Source of the DNA: Cardinalis cardinalis | Taxonomy: Eukaryota; Chordata; Aves; Passeriformes; Cardinalidae | Reading direction: 5' to 3' | Assembly (NCBI GenBank): GCA_014549065.1 | Contig: JACDOX010000008.1 | Span: 7,220,568 to 7,284,567, forward strand | Length of the DNA stretch: 64,000 bases | Part shown: one piece after another, positions 50,901 through 61,700 of the stretch | Position numbering within the stretch: position 1 is the stretch's first letter | How the letters are laid out: each line of letters begins with the position of its first letter | The notes under the pieces: generated by a model | What the model was told of the DNA's origin: nothing | The model's database searches: none | Seen by the model: only the letters and a program-made list of their open reading frames with translations | Translations under genes and position numbers: made by a program

Positions 50901-51796
50901 AGGCATACTGCTAGATGAAGTTTAGCAAAAAAATCCTGTATTCATAGCCTCATATAAAAATATAATTTGAGAAATACAGTGCTTTCTGATGAAGGAAAAC
51001 CACAAGACTACAAGCTCTTAAACAGCTGCATAAATCAGATATGTTAACTGGAAAGTTAAGCTGAAAGTTGAAATACTTGTGTTGAAAGGGAAAAGTAGGA
51101 TGAAGCAAGTTACTGGGGAAAATATATTGGGCACCAGTAGGAAATTAGTTGTTGTAAGGTTATACGAGCAGCATTTCCCTGGTATTAGAATCCATTGCAC
51201 ACCTATTAGTAACCTGTGTCTGACACAGAGTGTAAACAAGAGTATATAAACGTCAGTGGTCAGATAAAATTGTTTCTGATATGATGATAAAGAATTCTCT
51301 TATAAAAATAGGAAACAGAGAATGCAAAGTTTGTATGCTTCTGAAACCCACNGTCCATGAACAGAGCTGGAAGGTCCCTATCAAAGGACATCAGTTTACT
51401 ATTTGTTTCTATTGCATGAAGAGCTTCTGAATATCATTGTGAAAGGCAGGAGCTTGCTAGCTTAACACTTCCTGGTCTATTACCTGGAGACCTGACGTGT
51501 TCTTTAATATCTGTACCAGACAATGGATCATAAAGAATGCAATACCAACAAGTAAACTAATAAATGCCATTAAAAAGAAAAATCATGAAGTAATCAAGAA
51601 TGTGTTTTCACATAGGTTTAGCCCAAAAGATCTCAGAAGTAATTTCTTTGCTATATTTTGGAAAGCTGGTGGAATATGTCCCTAAAATCACCAAATGCAG
51701 ATGTGGTTTTAAATTAGTGGTTTGTTCCAACTTTAGGGGATGGGAAGACCACAAAGAGTCTAGGATCTGTAGGATATGTTCATGTGGACAGCACCA

Positions 51797-51821
51797 TTAT
51801 ATATTTATATATATATATAAA
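51797..51821. repeat. (TA)n microsatellite
   Basis: About 24 bp of near-perfect TA dinucleotide repeat with one interruption (TATATTTATATATATATATA). It lies within the probable intron. Confidence 0.9.
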
Positions 51822-53433
51822 ACAAATTTTTATTCCATGAAACATTGTGTTTTTATCTGTATTTCTGTTGTTAATTAGTCAAATATAATACAATATTCCC
51901 ATTATTTTCTTCAAGATTGTGATCAGCATCTGGCATATCATTTGGCTCCCCTTTTACCCTTTTTTAAATGTCAAGCAAATATTCCCTTTCTTTGCATACT
52001 GCGATACTTTCAGCATTTTGAGACTTTCTAAAATGAGTGTTATGGTAGAAGTACCACCAGACAGTTTGTTAAGAACTTTTGAGTTCAAGCTCTGCATTTT
52101 TAATCTCTTTATGCCTGAGGAAGTAGTGCTCTTACATTCTTATATGGCATTTATGCACTGTGGGTTTTTATCCCCTTCTATACAGAATCTTCTGTTAATA
52201 GAACATTTGCCTTTTCAGCATGATTATTGAGAATTTTATAGTTTCTGTTTAGTAAATATTCATGTCTTTACTTCCTCTTGTGCTCTGTACTACCTAATAC
52301 TAAGCCAAGTGCATTCAAGTCTCCCAGATCTGAGGCACCAGTGATGTTACACAGTGTCACTGATTCACCTCTTCTCTGATAGAACCTTTCCTTCCTGTGC
52401 AGGTTTATAATCTCACAGCAGCTTCCCTGATATCTTAAGGGTTCTGGAAAGATGTGTACCCAGGAGCTAATTACAGAGACAGATACACCAGTTGCTGGTT
52501 CACTGGATATCTGTTAATAATTTGATACTTCTAACCTTGTTGAATGACCTCAGATTCTCTTTCTCCTCTGCATTGGAGAACATGTATTCATTTCTTTTAT
52601 TACTGTACTGTGGTTATTTTACTGCTCATCTATATCCTTGTGGTTATCTGATATATATCACTGTCATATGAGTATNAAAGCGTCAACCATGACTTCTTAA
52701 AATCAGTCAAGGAAATTTTGTGCATGCATCAGCAAAGAAAAGGGAATAGAAAAAACGTTAGTAGATATGTCAGATAGCACAGCTGTTGTGTATGTGATCA
52801 CACAGATCTTGGAGTTGTGTCAGTCACTAAGGTGCATAAAACACCAGGTGTCAGATCACTGCAAACTGTGCAACACAGAAATGAATGTTAATTTTTGGCT
52901 GGGAAGAATGATAGGAAGAAGATGAATGTTGAATTCTGTGCTGCAACATGTCACCAAAAAGGCTTGAAAGTGACCAGATATGGTTAGACATCATCTGCTA
53001 TATTTTGTGGCAGAAATATTGCAAAAAAATATGCAGTTTATGTGGAAGCAGGTGAATCAGCAGTAAATGGAAAAGATAACAATACAGAGCATGTTAACAT
53101 TTAAGCATATTTATTTTTAGGTTAACATAGTCAAAATTGTATAGAAAAGTTCTGGTAGTACAACAGGACTTTGATGTGCCTGATGAAAGAATAAATTAAG
53201 CAAGGTTTTAAACTATTTTTCACAAAACCTGTGGAATTGGGGTAATTTTGAAATTAATGGAAAGCATTGAGTGGAACATGGAGTATTAACTGCTGGATTC
53301 ATGAGGATAGATTCATTAACATTGAGGACAGCAAATTAGAATTGTAACCAGATTGAGGAAAGAAAACTTTAGAGACTAAGTGATATGTGTGTGTTTGTTT
53401 ATGGGTAGAAATCGCTGGATACTCTAAGCCTGT

Positions 53434-53457
53434 GTTACAGATGCTGTAACAGCATCT
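53434..53457. repeat. Compact overlapping hairpins
   Basis: GTTACAG (53434-53440) pairs with CTGTAAC (53444-53450) around ATG. In competition, AGATGCTGT (53439-53447) pairs with ACAGCATCT (53449-53457) around a single A. It has the same forward-reverse-forward architecture as the clusters at 28.2, 29.4 and 32.7 kb. Confidence 0.9.
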
Positions 53458-56229
53458 ATGTTTCAGGAAACAAACATAATGTTGCAAAAGTAATTGCTGA
53501 GAATAGAGATCGCAGGCTGTCTTAGAAGCGTGCTTGGAAACAGACAAGCTATTACATAATGGAAGGGTTAACAAGAATTTAAAGTTTGGGGTTGATTAGG
53601 CTGATGTCTAGTTCCAGGAGCATCACGTAATGAGGAGTGCCCCATCCTGTCCTTCTCAACCCCTAGGCCTGCCTCTCCCTCCCAAAATAAATCTGTGTCT
53701 GAAAGATGGGAACAAGTTTAAATATAAGACTTGGAAAGAAGACTATTTCCAGCAGTACCAATTTCTGGAGAAAATGGCAGCATTAAGAAAACCAAGTGAT
53801 CTAATATATACATTTAAGAGAGTATTTTATGCAACTGGCCATACTTCCAAGCATAAAAATGTACTGTGTATAATAGTATGAAGTCGCTGAATATTTAATG
53901 ACAGTATACATATGAAAACATAATATAGCATGCAATCAGACATTTCATATCTTAGCTTCAACATACAACTTACTACTGAGAAAAAGAAAGAAACTTCTAA
54001 ATTTTGTCAGTGTCAGTTCTGTTGATGTTACAAGTAAATAGCAAGGTTAAGAAATATGTAGGCAATTCAGGAAGCTGCAATAAATTCCTAGCAGTGTTAA
54101 TCCATGGCTGGTGTTAGTCTACTCAGAAGAAACAGGAAAGGTTTCCTTTTATTAGCTGTTACTCCAGTTTATTTTCAACTGACTTGGAATAATTCCTATC
54201 CAAATGTATCTGGATAAACTTTAATTTACATAAATTAAATGATATACTGAAAAAGTTGAGAGCAAAATTTATTCTCTCTTAATTCAGATGAGGCTTTCTC
54301 TACTTCCCTCGTTCTATCAGCTGCAGTGATGGAGTAGTGCTTAAGAAGCGTGTGAATATGCATATGAGATTTTTGGAAGGTTGTTTTATTTATTTTCAGA
54401 GCTGCTAGTAGGCTGTATGAATTTAGGTAAGGAATGGAAAGCAATGGTTCAGCTGTGAGTTGTAGCTATGAACATTCTGGGATCCTTTGTAATCAAGTTC
54501 GTGCTGTCTGTACTGTNCAACTGTTACTCCAAAGAAAGAAGAAAAGGGGCGTCCTTGATATTGTTTTCTGTTCACCCTAGCTGAATAAGCTTTAGTCACA
54601 TTCATGGCACTGTGGGCTCTTTTGACAGTGTCATTGGGGTTCTCTGTGGAGAGAACAGGCCAAGCTTTGACAGGCAAGTGCCAAGGTACCATGGGTCGGT
54701 TTTTTTAGATGTGTTTTAAGACTCCGGCTAATGTAGCCAAAAGCAGGCATCTAACAAGAGAATTAGATCACACCAGNTATTTCTAGGGTGCAGAAGTTGC
54801 TTAGCTGTCCCTGTATTTGATATAACAAGGTTCCTAAATCCCTTAGCAAGTGGAAGTCCATCGCAGTATTGATAATTTTTGTTTATTTTTCAAAGAAAAA
54901 TTATGCTTATTAGGCAGAGGGCTCATTCTCATGATTGACCACTTGTATCAGCAGAAAAATATCTCCAATTCACTTTTCTTGGCTGGGAGGTTAAGACACT
55001 TGTCCTTGGCTATATCAGCGAAACATTTCAGTCCTGAAACACTGAGAAACACTTCATCCCACCTAGCCTGTCCAGAGAGAATTCAGTTCTGTCACTAACC
55101 CACAGCTGGCAGACGTGCAATGAACTGGTTTTTTAGAGAGACTGTTCTCTGCCCAGTATGTGTACAGGGGGCCTCTAGACAGACCAGGTGATTTGGACAC
55201 TTCGCTGTCTATAGAAAAAAATCCCATTTTATTTCTAGCTCTTTTTCATCACAAGCTGCTGTACTGTTTGCTGTAGTCATCTGCATCTAAGCTTCCAAGG
55301 CAAAGAAAAACCCTCCAAACCTAAGTCTCATTCTCCCTTTCTTTAACCTTGAAGGATAGAAACTTCCTTGTTCATTACTCTACAGAAATATGTGGAGTGT
55401 CAGGATGGTTGAAGTGGTGGGAAACAGGGCTGTTAATAGTTCCCTGCATGTAAATGAGAACTGGATAGGACTTTTGGAAACACATGAGGAGGTGAAGAAT
55501 TGTTATTCAGAGCTAGTACTGTGAGCTAATGGCCTGTTTCAATGGTGACTTCCATTAAATGTTCAGAGTTTTGTATACAACATCAGAAGTAACACCAGAG
55601 GAGTAAGTCTCTGTAACAACAATGTGATACAAGAAAAAAGCTTGCTGCTCTCTCTTAAACTTGTTTGACAGTTTAAATTCCTCCTGGAATGTTGTGTTCC
55701 ACAGCAGCTGCACAATGACCACTGTGATAGAAGCAGAACCAAGGTGCAGCTTCAGATCAAAGGAAAACAGCCATCACTTTCAATCTCCTGGTGGAGGATT
55801 GATGAAAAGCAATTCTGTGTGTGTTAACTTTGTGATTTGATTTGATTAGCTGATGCATTCATTCGGTGATTTCAGAATTTGATTATCTAAGACACTACCA
55901 TTAACCTATTTGATTTATTGATTCATATTCTTTGTGACATGGCTATAGTTAGATTTTAATTTAGAAAATTTAAACTAGTTTTGGCCTAGTAATATCTTTG
56001 TTTGTTCTTAATATTTCCTTACTAATTTTTAGAGAGAAAATATCTGCAGAGTGCATAGATCTCTGTTTTGTGTATTATTTGTTCTTTAAAACCCAGAAGC
56101 CTTCAGGGAAAAAATGTAATTTAGTTTTGGTGTTTGAAAGATATGGTTTTCTTTAAATTAAATTCTTTGTTCCCACATATTGCACAATATTTCAAGCAGC
56201 AGGGAAGCAATACCCTGTAAGTTGCAGTT

Positions 56230-56480
56230 TGCTCATTATAAAATCTGAAATTAATGAATAGCAGGTAATTATCCCCAAACTGTCAGTCATTCATTTCAGT
56301 AAATCTCTTAAATACATCAGTTCATATGCATGCATAAACCCCAGTCCTTACTGTACTGTGAACTGACTTAGCAGAAATATAATTAGCTAAAGAAAATAGC
56401 ATCTAAAATCCCAGCATTTAGTTCCACTGAAATATCATAATGATGTTCAAAATGAATCATCAAATTCACTTATTTGGAGA
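56230..56480. promoter_or_regulatory. Candidate conserved non-coding element
   Basis: This 250-bp segment has the texture of a vertebrate conserved non-coding element. It is complex, not simple, sequence with AATTAATGAA, GTAATTATCC, CATATGCATGCATAAA, ATAATTAGC and several TCATTCATTT-type motifs. It sits inside a 2.1-kb stretch (54778-56900) without any ambiguous base. Conservation itself cannot be judged from one sequence, so confidence is low. Confidence 0.2.
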
Positions 56481-57085
56481 TCTGGTTGGAGGTCAAAAGC
56501 TTTCATATTTAACAGGCTTCTTTAGTGAAAGTCAATTAATCCTGAGATGGTTGTGAGTGAATGCAGTGTGCAAAGGAGCCAGAACAGAGAGAGAAAGCTA
56601 CAAAAAAGTCATCTGTGGGTGGGAATTGAGACTGGATTTCAATGGAGAGGTGAAAGGCTCCTACAGATGAGGGCTGGCTCTGAAGGAAGTGGGAATATGT
56701 TCTATGTCTAGGAGGGTGCCTTGACTGTCTATTGCTTGGAAATATGAAGAATTGTAAAGTGTAGCTGTGTCACTAATGCTGAAGTAACCTTACAGCTCGA
56801 TTTCTTCATGGCTCTGTCTGGTTTGGCGTTCACACCAGACTACATGGACTCATGTAATGGTGCTGTAGCCTGCCAAGGCAAGGAGCCCTCAAGTGTGTGA
56901 NTTACTGAGAGCAGATTTGCTTGAGAAACCAAGCCTGCTGCAAAAAACCCCAGAGGACTACAGGACCCACTGAGTCCCTTGGGTTACTGAGTACAAAGTG
57001 CCACAGATCCAGGCAGTCCTGTCGTGAGAACTTAGATGAGAAAAGACACAAAACATTCCACCTATGCCAGGAGTGCTGGAAATGC

Positions 57086-57103
57086 AAAAAAAAAAAAAAA
57101 AAG
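57086..57103 (+). repeat. Poly(A) tract of 18
   Basis: An uninterrupted A18 run follows about 200 bp of GC-richer sequence (from about 56880). AAGGAGC precedes that sequence near 56880 and also follows the A run (57102-57108), which could be a 7-bp target-site duplication of a small retroposed transcript. The match is short and may be coincidence. No source gene was recognised. Confidence 0.5.
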
Positions 57104-58410
57104 GAGCAAGAGTTGGCTGAGACACTAAACTCAAATCTGAGGCAATGGAGCAGAGCTACCTGATGGGTTTTCTGACCCAGGCCAAGTGTCAGAGCCAAAG
57201 ATTAAATCTGATTTCATTTTTATGTGCCAATTGCAGCATTCCACCTGAAAAAGATAGTTGCTTCATTAGTGATTTGAATTATGTCACAAAGACTGCTGTA
57301 GTATTGTAGCAGTGTCAAATTAGGTAACAGGACATGCTCTGATTGTGGGAGTAAGAAAAAGTAATTATAACAGAATAAGTTCTTTTCACTAGCTTGATTT
57401 TGCTAGACATCTGAAAACAATTTTGGGAAGCTTAAGTAAGAGTATCTCACAAGCTAAGATTCTTGTTTAATGGAATATGCTGAAAAGAGATTTCTTTGCT
57501 TAATTTCTAAAATTCTGGTTTAAAAGTTCTCAAGCAAATTGTTCTATATACCAGTCCTACCAGGAAGGAAACTAAGTACTAACTGTGCAGCATGCCTGCT
57601 GCCTTGGTTTTTAAGATAATAAAGAAATTAGGATCATCCTTCTTTGTTCCTCTGTAACTCAGTTACTAGACAGATTTTTAAAGAAAGAGCAGGCTTAGGA
57701 TCTAATACCAGTAGCAATATTTTCCAATAATGTCTCTGCTAATGGCATAATACAATGAAAAATATGAGCTTTTTTTGCTGATCCCCATCCTGTGAGCTGC
57801 AAGTTCAATTGGATGTTCACTGACTTGCCTCTTTCCTTCCCAGGGTCAAACAGCCATATTACAGGAAATGGCAGAAGCAGCGTGAGCAGGAGAACCTTTA
57901 TTCAGTCTTGGTTTATAGGTTGAATGCAAAAACCATCAAGACAGGTTAGAGAAAATTGATCACATGAATAAAATTAGACTCTGCCTAAATGTTTTCATTA
58001 CTTTCTGTTTTGCAAAAAGCCGAAGTGATAGGATCTCAGTCACTAGTAGTGCAGACCCACACATAGGCATATTTACAGGTGTGCTCAGTGATACCTCTAA
58101 GTGAAGGCTAGGAAATGTGTGAGCTGCAAGTAACAATACATGCTCAGATACTGCCTTCTTGTGTGGAAGCTCACCATAATTACAGTGTGGTGTGTTTTTC
58201 CCTCATCAATGGCTTAAATAAAGAGTGGTGGGTAGGACTTCTGAGACAAAGAATTCTGAGGAAGTCAGTATGGCAAAAAGCAGATGCTGCTGTTCTAAAA
58301 ATGCAGAGNTCTTGTACTCCTTTACATGGTTCCCAAGGTCTAGCAGGTACAGCTTTTTGCTGCCTGAAAATGAGATCCTGACGACTGCCTGCTTGAGAAT
58401 GAGAACATAG

Positions 58411-58487
58411 CTTTGCTACCATACAGCAGTTTTATTAAGTACGCTTTGCCACCATACAGCAGTTTTATTAAGTACGCTTTGCCACTA
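58411..58487. repeat. 33-bp tandem duplication, 2.3 copies
   Basis: The unit begins CTTTGCTACCATACAGCAG and is 33 bp long (58411-58443). It is repeated at 58444-58476 with one substitution (T to C), and a third partial copy CTTTGCCACTA starts at 58477. The near-identity shows a recent duplication. The period is a multiple of three, but there is no supported coding sequence. Confidence 0.95.
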
Positions 58488-58651
58488 ATACTCCTAGTAT
58501 GTTTGGCAATTTCCAGCAGGTATCATATCTTCTGCTTGGCAGAACAGGATGGCACAGTTTGTGACAGTTGGAGACTATTCACTTTGGGACTCCAGTGATG
58601 TACTCTTATAACAATGGGCATTACCAGAGGCTCATTGCTCCAAGTCCTTAA

Positions 58652-58773
58652 AATCAAAACAAAACAACTCCAAACAAACACCACCACAACAACAAAACAA
58701 CCCACAAAAACAAACAAACAAACCCCAAAACCAAAACCAAAAAAAAAACCAACTCCCCCCAAAAACCAAAAGA
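58652..58773. repeat. Strand-asymmetric A/C-only low-complexity tract
   Basis: For about 120 bp the plus strand is composed almost exclusively of A and C, with CAAA, CCAAAA and CCCC units, a run of A10 and a run of C6. The minus strand is therefore G/T-only with many GG to GGGGGG runs, including repeated GGTTTT units that resemble ciliate telomeric repeat spacing. It is simple sequence that could fold as G-quadruplex on the minus strand. Confidence 0.92.
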
Positions 58774-61700
58774 TAAACAATTTTTTAAAATATTTGAATG
58801 CAATTCAGTTGTGTATGCCTCTTCTCTCATATGAGTTTATTCTTCTTCTCTCCATGCAACTTTATTTGCAATGCTATTTCTTCATTGTTACTTATCTGAG
58901 AATGTGAAGCGTGATCTGGGAAGCTGGCTTCCTCTACATTAGATAGAACCTGATTCTAATTATNTGTGTTATTTCTGTGGAGTGTATTATTGATCAGAGC
59001 TTCTGCCTATACCTAGACTGTCAATAATCCATGGAAGGGCTGAGATTGGGACCCAGTTATTCAGGTCTTAAGGGTTTCTCTTCCCATCCTGAATTTCATA
59101 ACAGATGTTTCATACAGCTCTAAGAAACCGCAGTCTCATATAGCTTAAAAAGAGGTGGCCAGCAGCCAACTTCCAAATAAACAACCTCTGCTCTTTCATT
59201 AAAAGAAAACATTATCATAATATTAAATTACATGTCAAATGGTGAAGGTATCTTTCCTTGTGTACAAGATGTTATCCTTTGAAGTCACAGAGCCCAGAGT
59301 GATTTTCACATGAGGGTGACCAAATAGGAAAGAGGGAAAAAATAAATAAAACAGTAACACTGGCTGCTTTTCACATTCCTCTGCTGGTTATGGAAACACA
59401 TGTGTTTGCATAACAAGTTTCTTGTTACCCACATCATCTTCTTCCCCTGAACTTTAATGCCCTATATTCTTTATTTTTTTATCTAGGATGTGTTACCTTT
59501 CTGGTATGCTTCTCCTTATTGACAGAAAACGTTAACTTTGCAGCTGTACCTTGGTGACATATTTTGNAGTCAGGTATTCTGTCTAAACTCTAGTTGATGC
59601 TGTTCGGGGAAAGAGCAGGAAGCTTGCCAATGAAACTAGCTGAGATAAAGGAGAAATTTAATGAAAGAGCTGATGAAGGCCAATTTTTATCCTGGTGCTA
59701 GGTAGCAAGCTTTTAGATGAAAGAGATGACTAGCAGCTAATCCTACTAACTACTACTATTTTTCTTTATTTTCAAATGATGCAAATGAAACTTCTCACTC
59801 ATAACACACCAGTTCTTTGTAGAATACAGGAAAGTCAGGAAAGTGACCTGGCAAAACAGTGTGAGAATCTGCCTCATTCTTCATTTGCACCAATAACTAG
59901 TTTGAACTTCGGTTTCACACAGTTTCTTCTCCCCAGACCCTTTCCAGCTCAGTTGGGGGCTATTTCTGGGGCTGACAAGTGGTTTTGTCGGCAGCTACTG
60001 ATTGACAGTCTGGATCACCAAGTATCACAATGTATTTAGCATTTTAGATGCTACAAGAAAAATAAATATGGTTGTCCTTGAGTTTATTTTGTGTTTTTTG
60101 GTGCCGAATGACCGCTTAAAAATTCTGGACACATTCTTTTAATCCGAATTGTACAGTTGCAGCCCTTTAAGTTTGCTATTGACTGTGTCTTGAGAATTCT
60201 GATATTCACTTCTGCTAACTGGGGAACTGAGTGACATTCTTAGTGAAGTCTTGCTGTTCTGGTTTCCCAGCATATTAATATTTTAACTGCCTCCCAGTAC
60301 ATTTTTCTTCAGGGGTAAAGATATGAAGTATAGGCAGTAACAACTGCATTCTCCTTTCTTCTGTGAGTTTGAATTGGTAAGTCATGAATTATACATTGCA
60401 ATAACTATCATATCAAAATACTTGCTATTTGTTCAACTAACCTTGGTACGTTTGAAATTCTTGTTCAAATTAACTAAAATGAGACTGTAGATATAACTAC
60501 AGTAATCAAAATGCAGTTTACAGTGTTTTGCTCTCTTAATAATGTGAAACTTCACTGCAGAAAACAAATTAATCAGACTAGCTCAATAATAATAGGTACC
60601 ATTTCTTAACAGATCTCTATTCGAATCAGACCAAATACAACCTATAAAGTCGTGGTTCTAGCATGTCTTTCATTCTACACCCCATGGTCTGTACATACTG
60701 CTGACTCCTCCTGTGGATGGTTTTTTCCTCAAAGGTATTTGTGTTATTGGTATGGTAAGAGTTTTGAGCCTCATGGTTACGCTTTCATAATCAGATCAGT
60801 ACTTCAAATCACACATCGTGCTTCTGATACCAGAGTACATTTCAGTACTGTCAGGAGGATTGCAGCTGGGAGCTTTTCATGTTGAAAGACTTTGCCTTCT
60901 TCACAGAAGTTCATGTACCAGCACAACATCAGGTGTAACCATTTAAGTATCGTTAGAGAATTGATAGTTTAACAGCATCTTCTACAGTCTCCTCGGAAAA
61001 AAATCAAGTATCTGGCAGCTCTGCATCTCCTCCCCATTTATTAACCACTCTGCCCAAGTTGAGTGTGGATGGGTGGGCTGTTGGCTTCTTTTTTGTTTTA
61101 AAGTTGCTTTTGGGGAGGGAAGGGATTTCTTGGGTTTGATTAATTTATTTTTTTAATGTTGAATTGTGATACCTATGAGTTATGCTTTTGCTAGGTTTAT
61201 TTAGATCCTTCATAATCAGTTGTTCTTCNTTGGATTGAGATGAACATCATCTCTGGGGCAGTCTCTGGAGTGATTAAATAAAGATGAGTAGAAGCAGATA
61301 ATTAGCAGGCTCTTTCGGTCTTTGGTCTTTCTATAGGGGTGGTATAACTCTTCTTCTTCCCTCTTTGTTTCTGTTCTTCAGCAGCGAGTGGATTTTATTA
61401 AATTTTAATGAAACTAGGAAATGATGTTGTTTCTGATACAAAATGGATAGACTTATCTGCTATATACAAATTAGTTTCTGATCCTTCAGTAATCTCCAAA
61501 CAGATTCATCAGAAATTGAATGTTGGAGAAAAACTTGTAGGTTTTATTGACCAAAAGACCTGGAGAAGGAAATTAGTGTTGACTGTGCTAGTTGCTTCCT
61601 TGTCCAGGTGAACCAGGAGAGCTGACAGGACGTCAGCAACCAAGTCTTTGCTTCACACTTTTCCTTTTTTTGTGCTAAAAGCACCTTCCCCAAGAGCTTG

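Noticed and set aside
61381..61611. Strong polypyrimidine-AG site (about 61380) followed by a protein-like 67-codon frame, considered as exon 2
   Set aside because: Joined to the phase-1 donor the reading frame closes within about six codons after the acceptor, and the 67-codon frame starts at its own ATG in a different phase.
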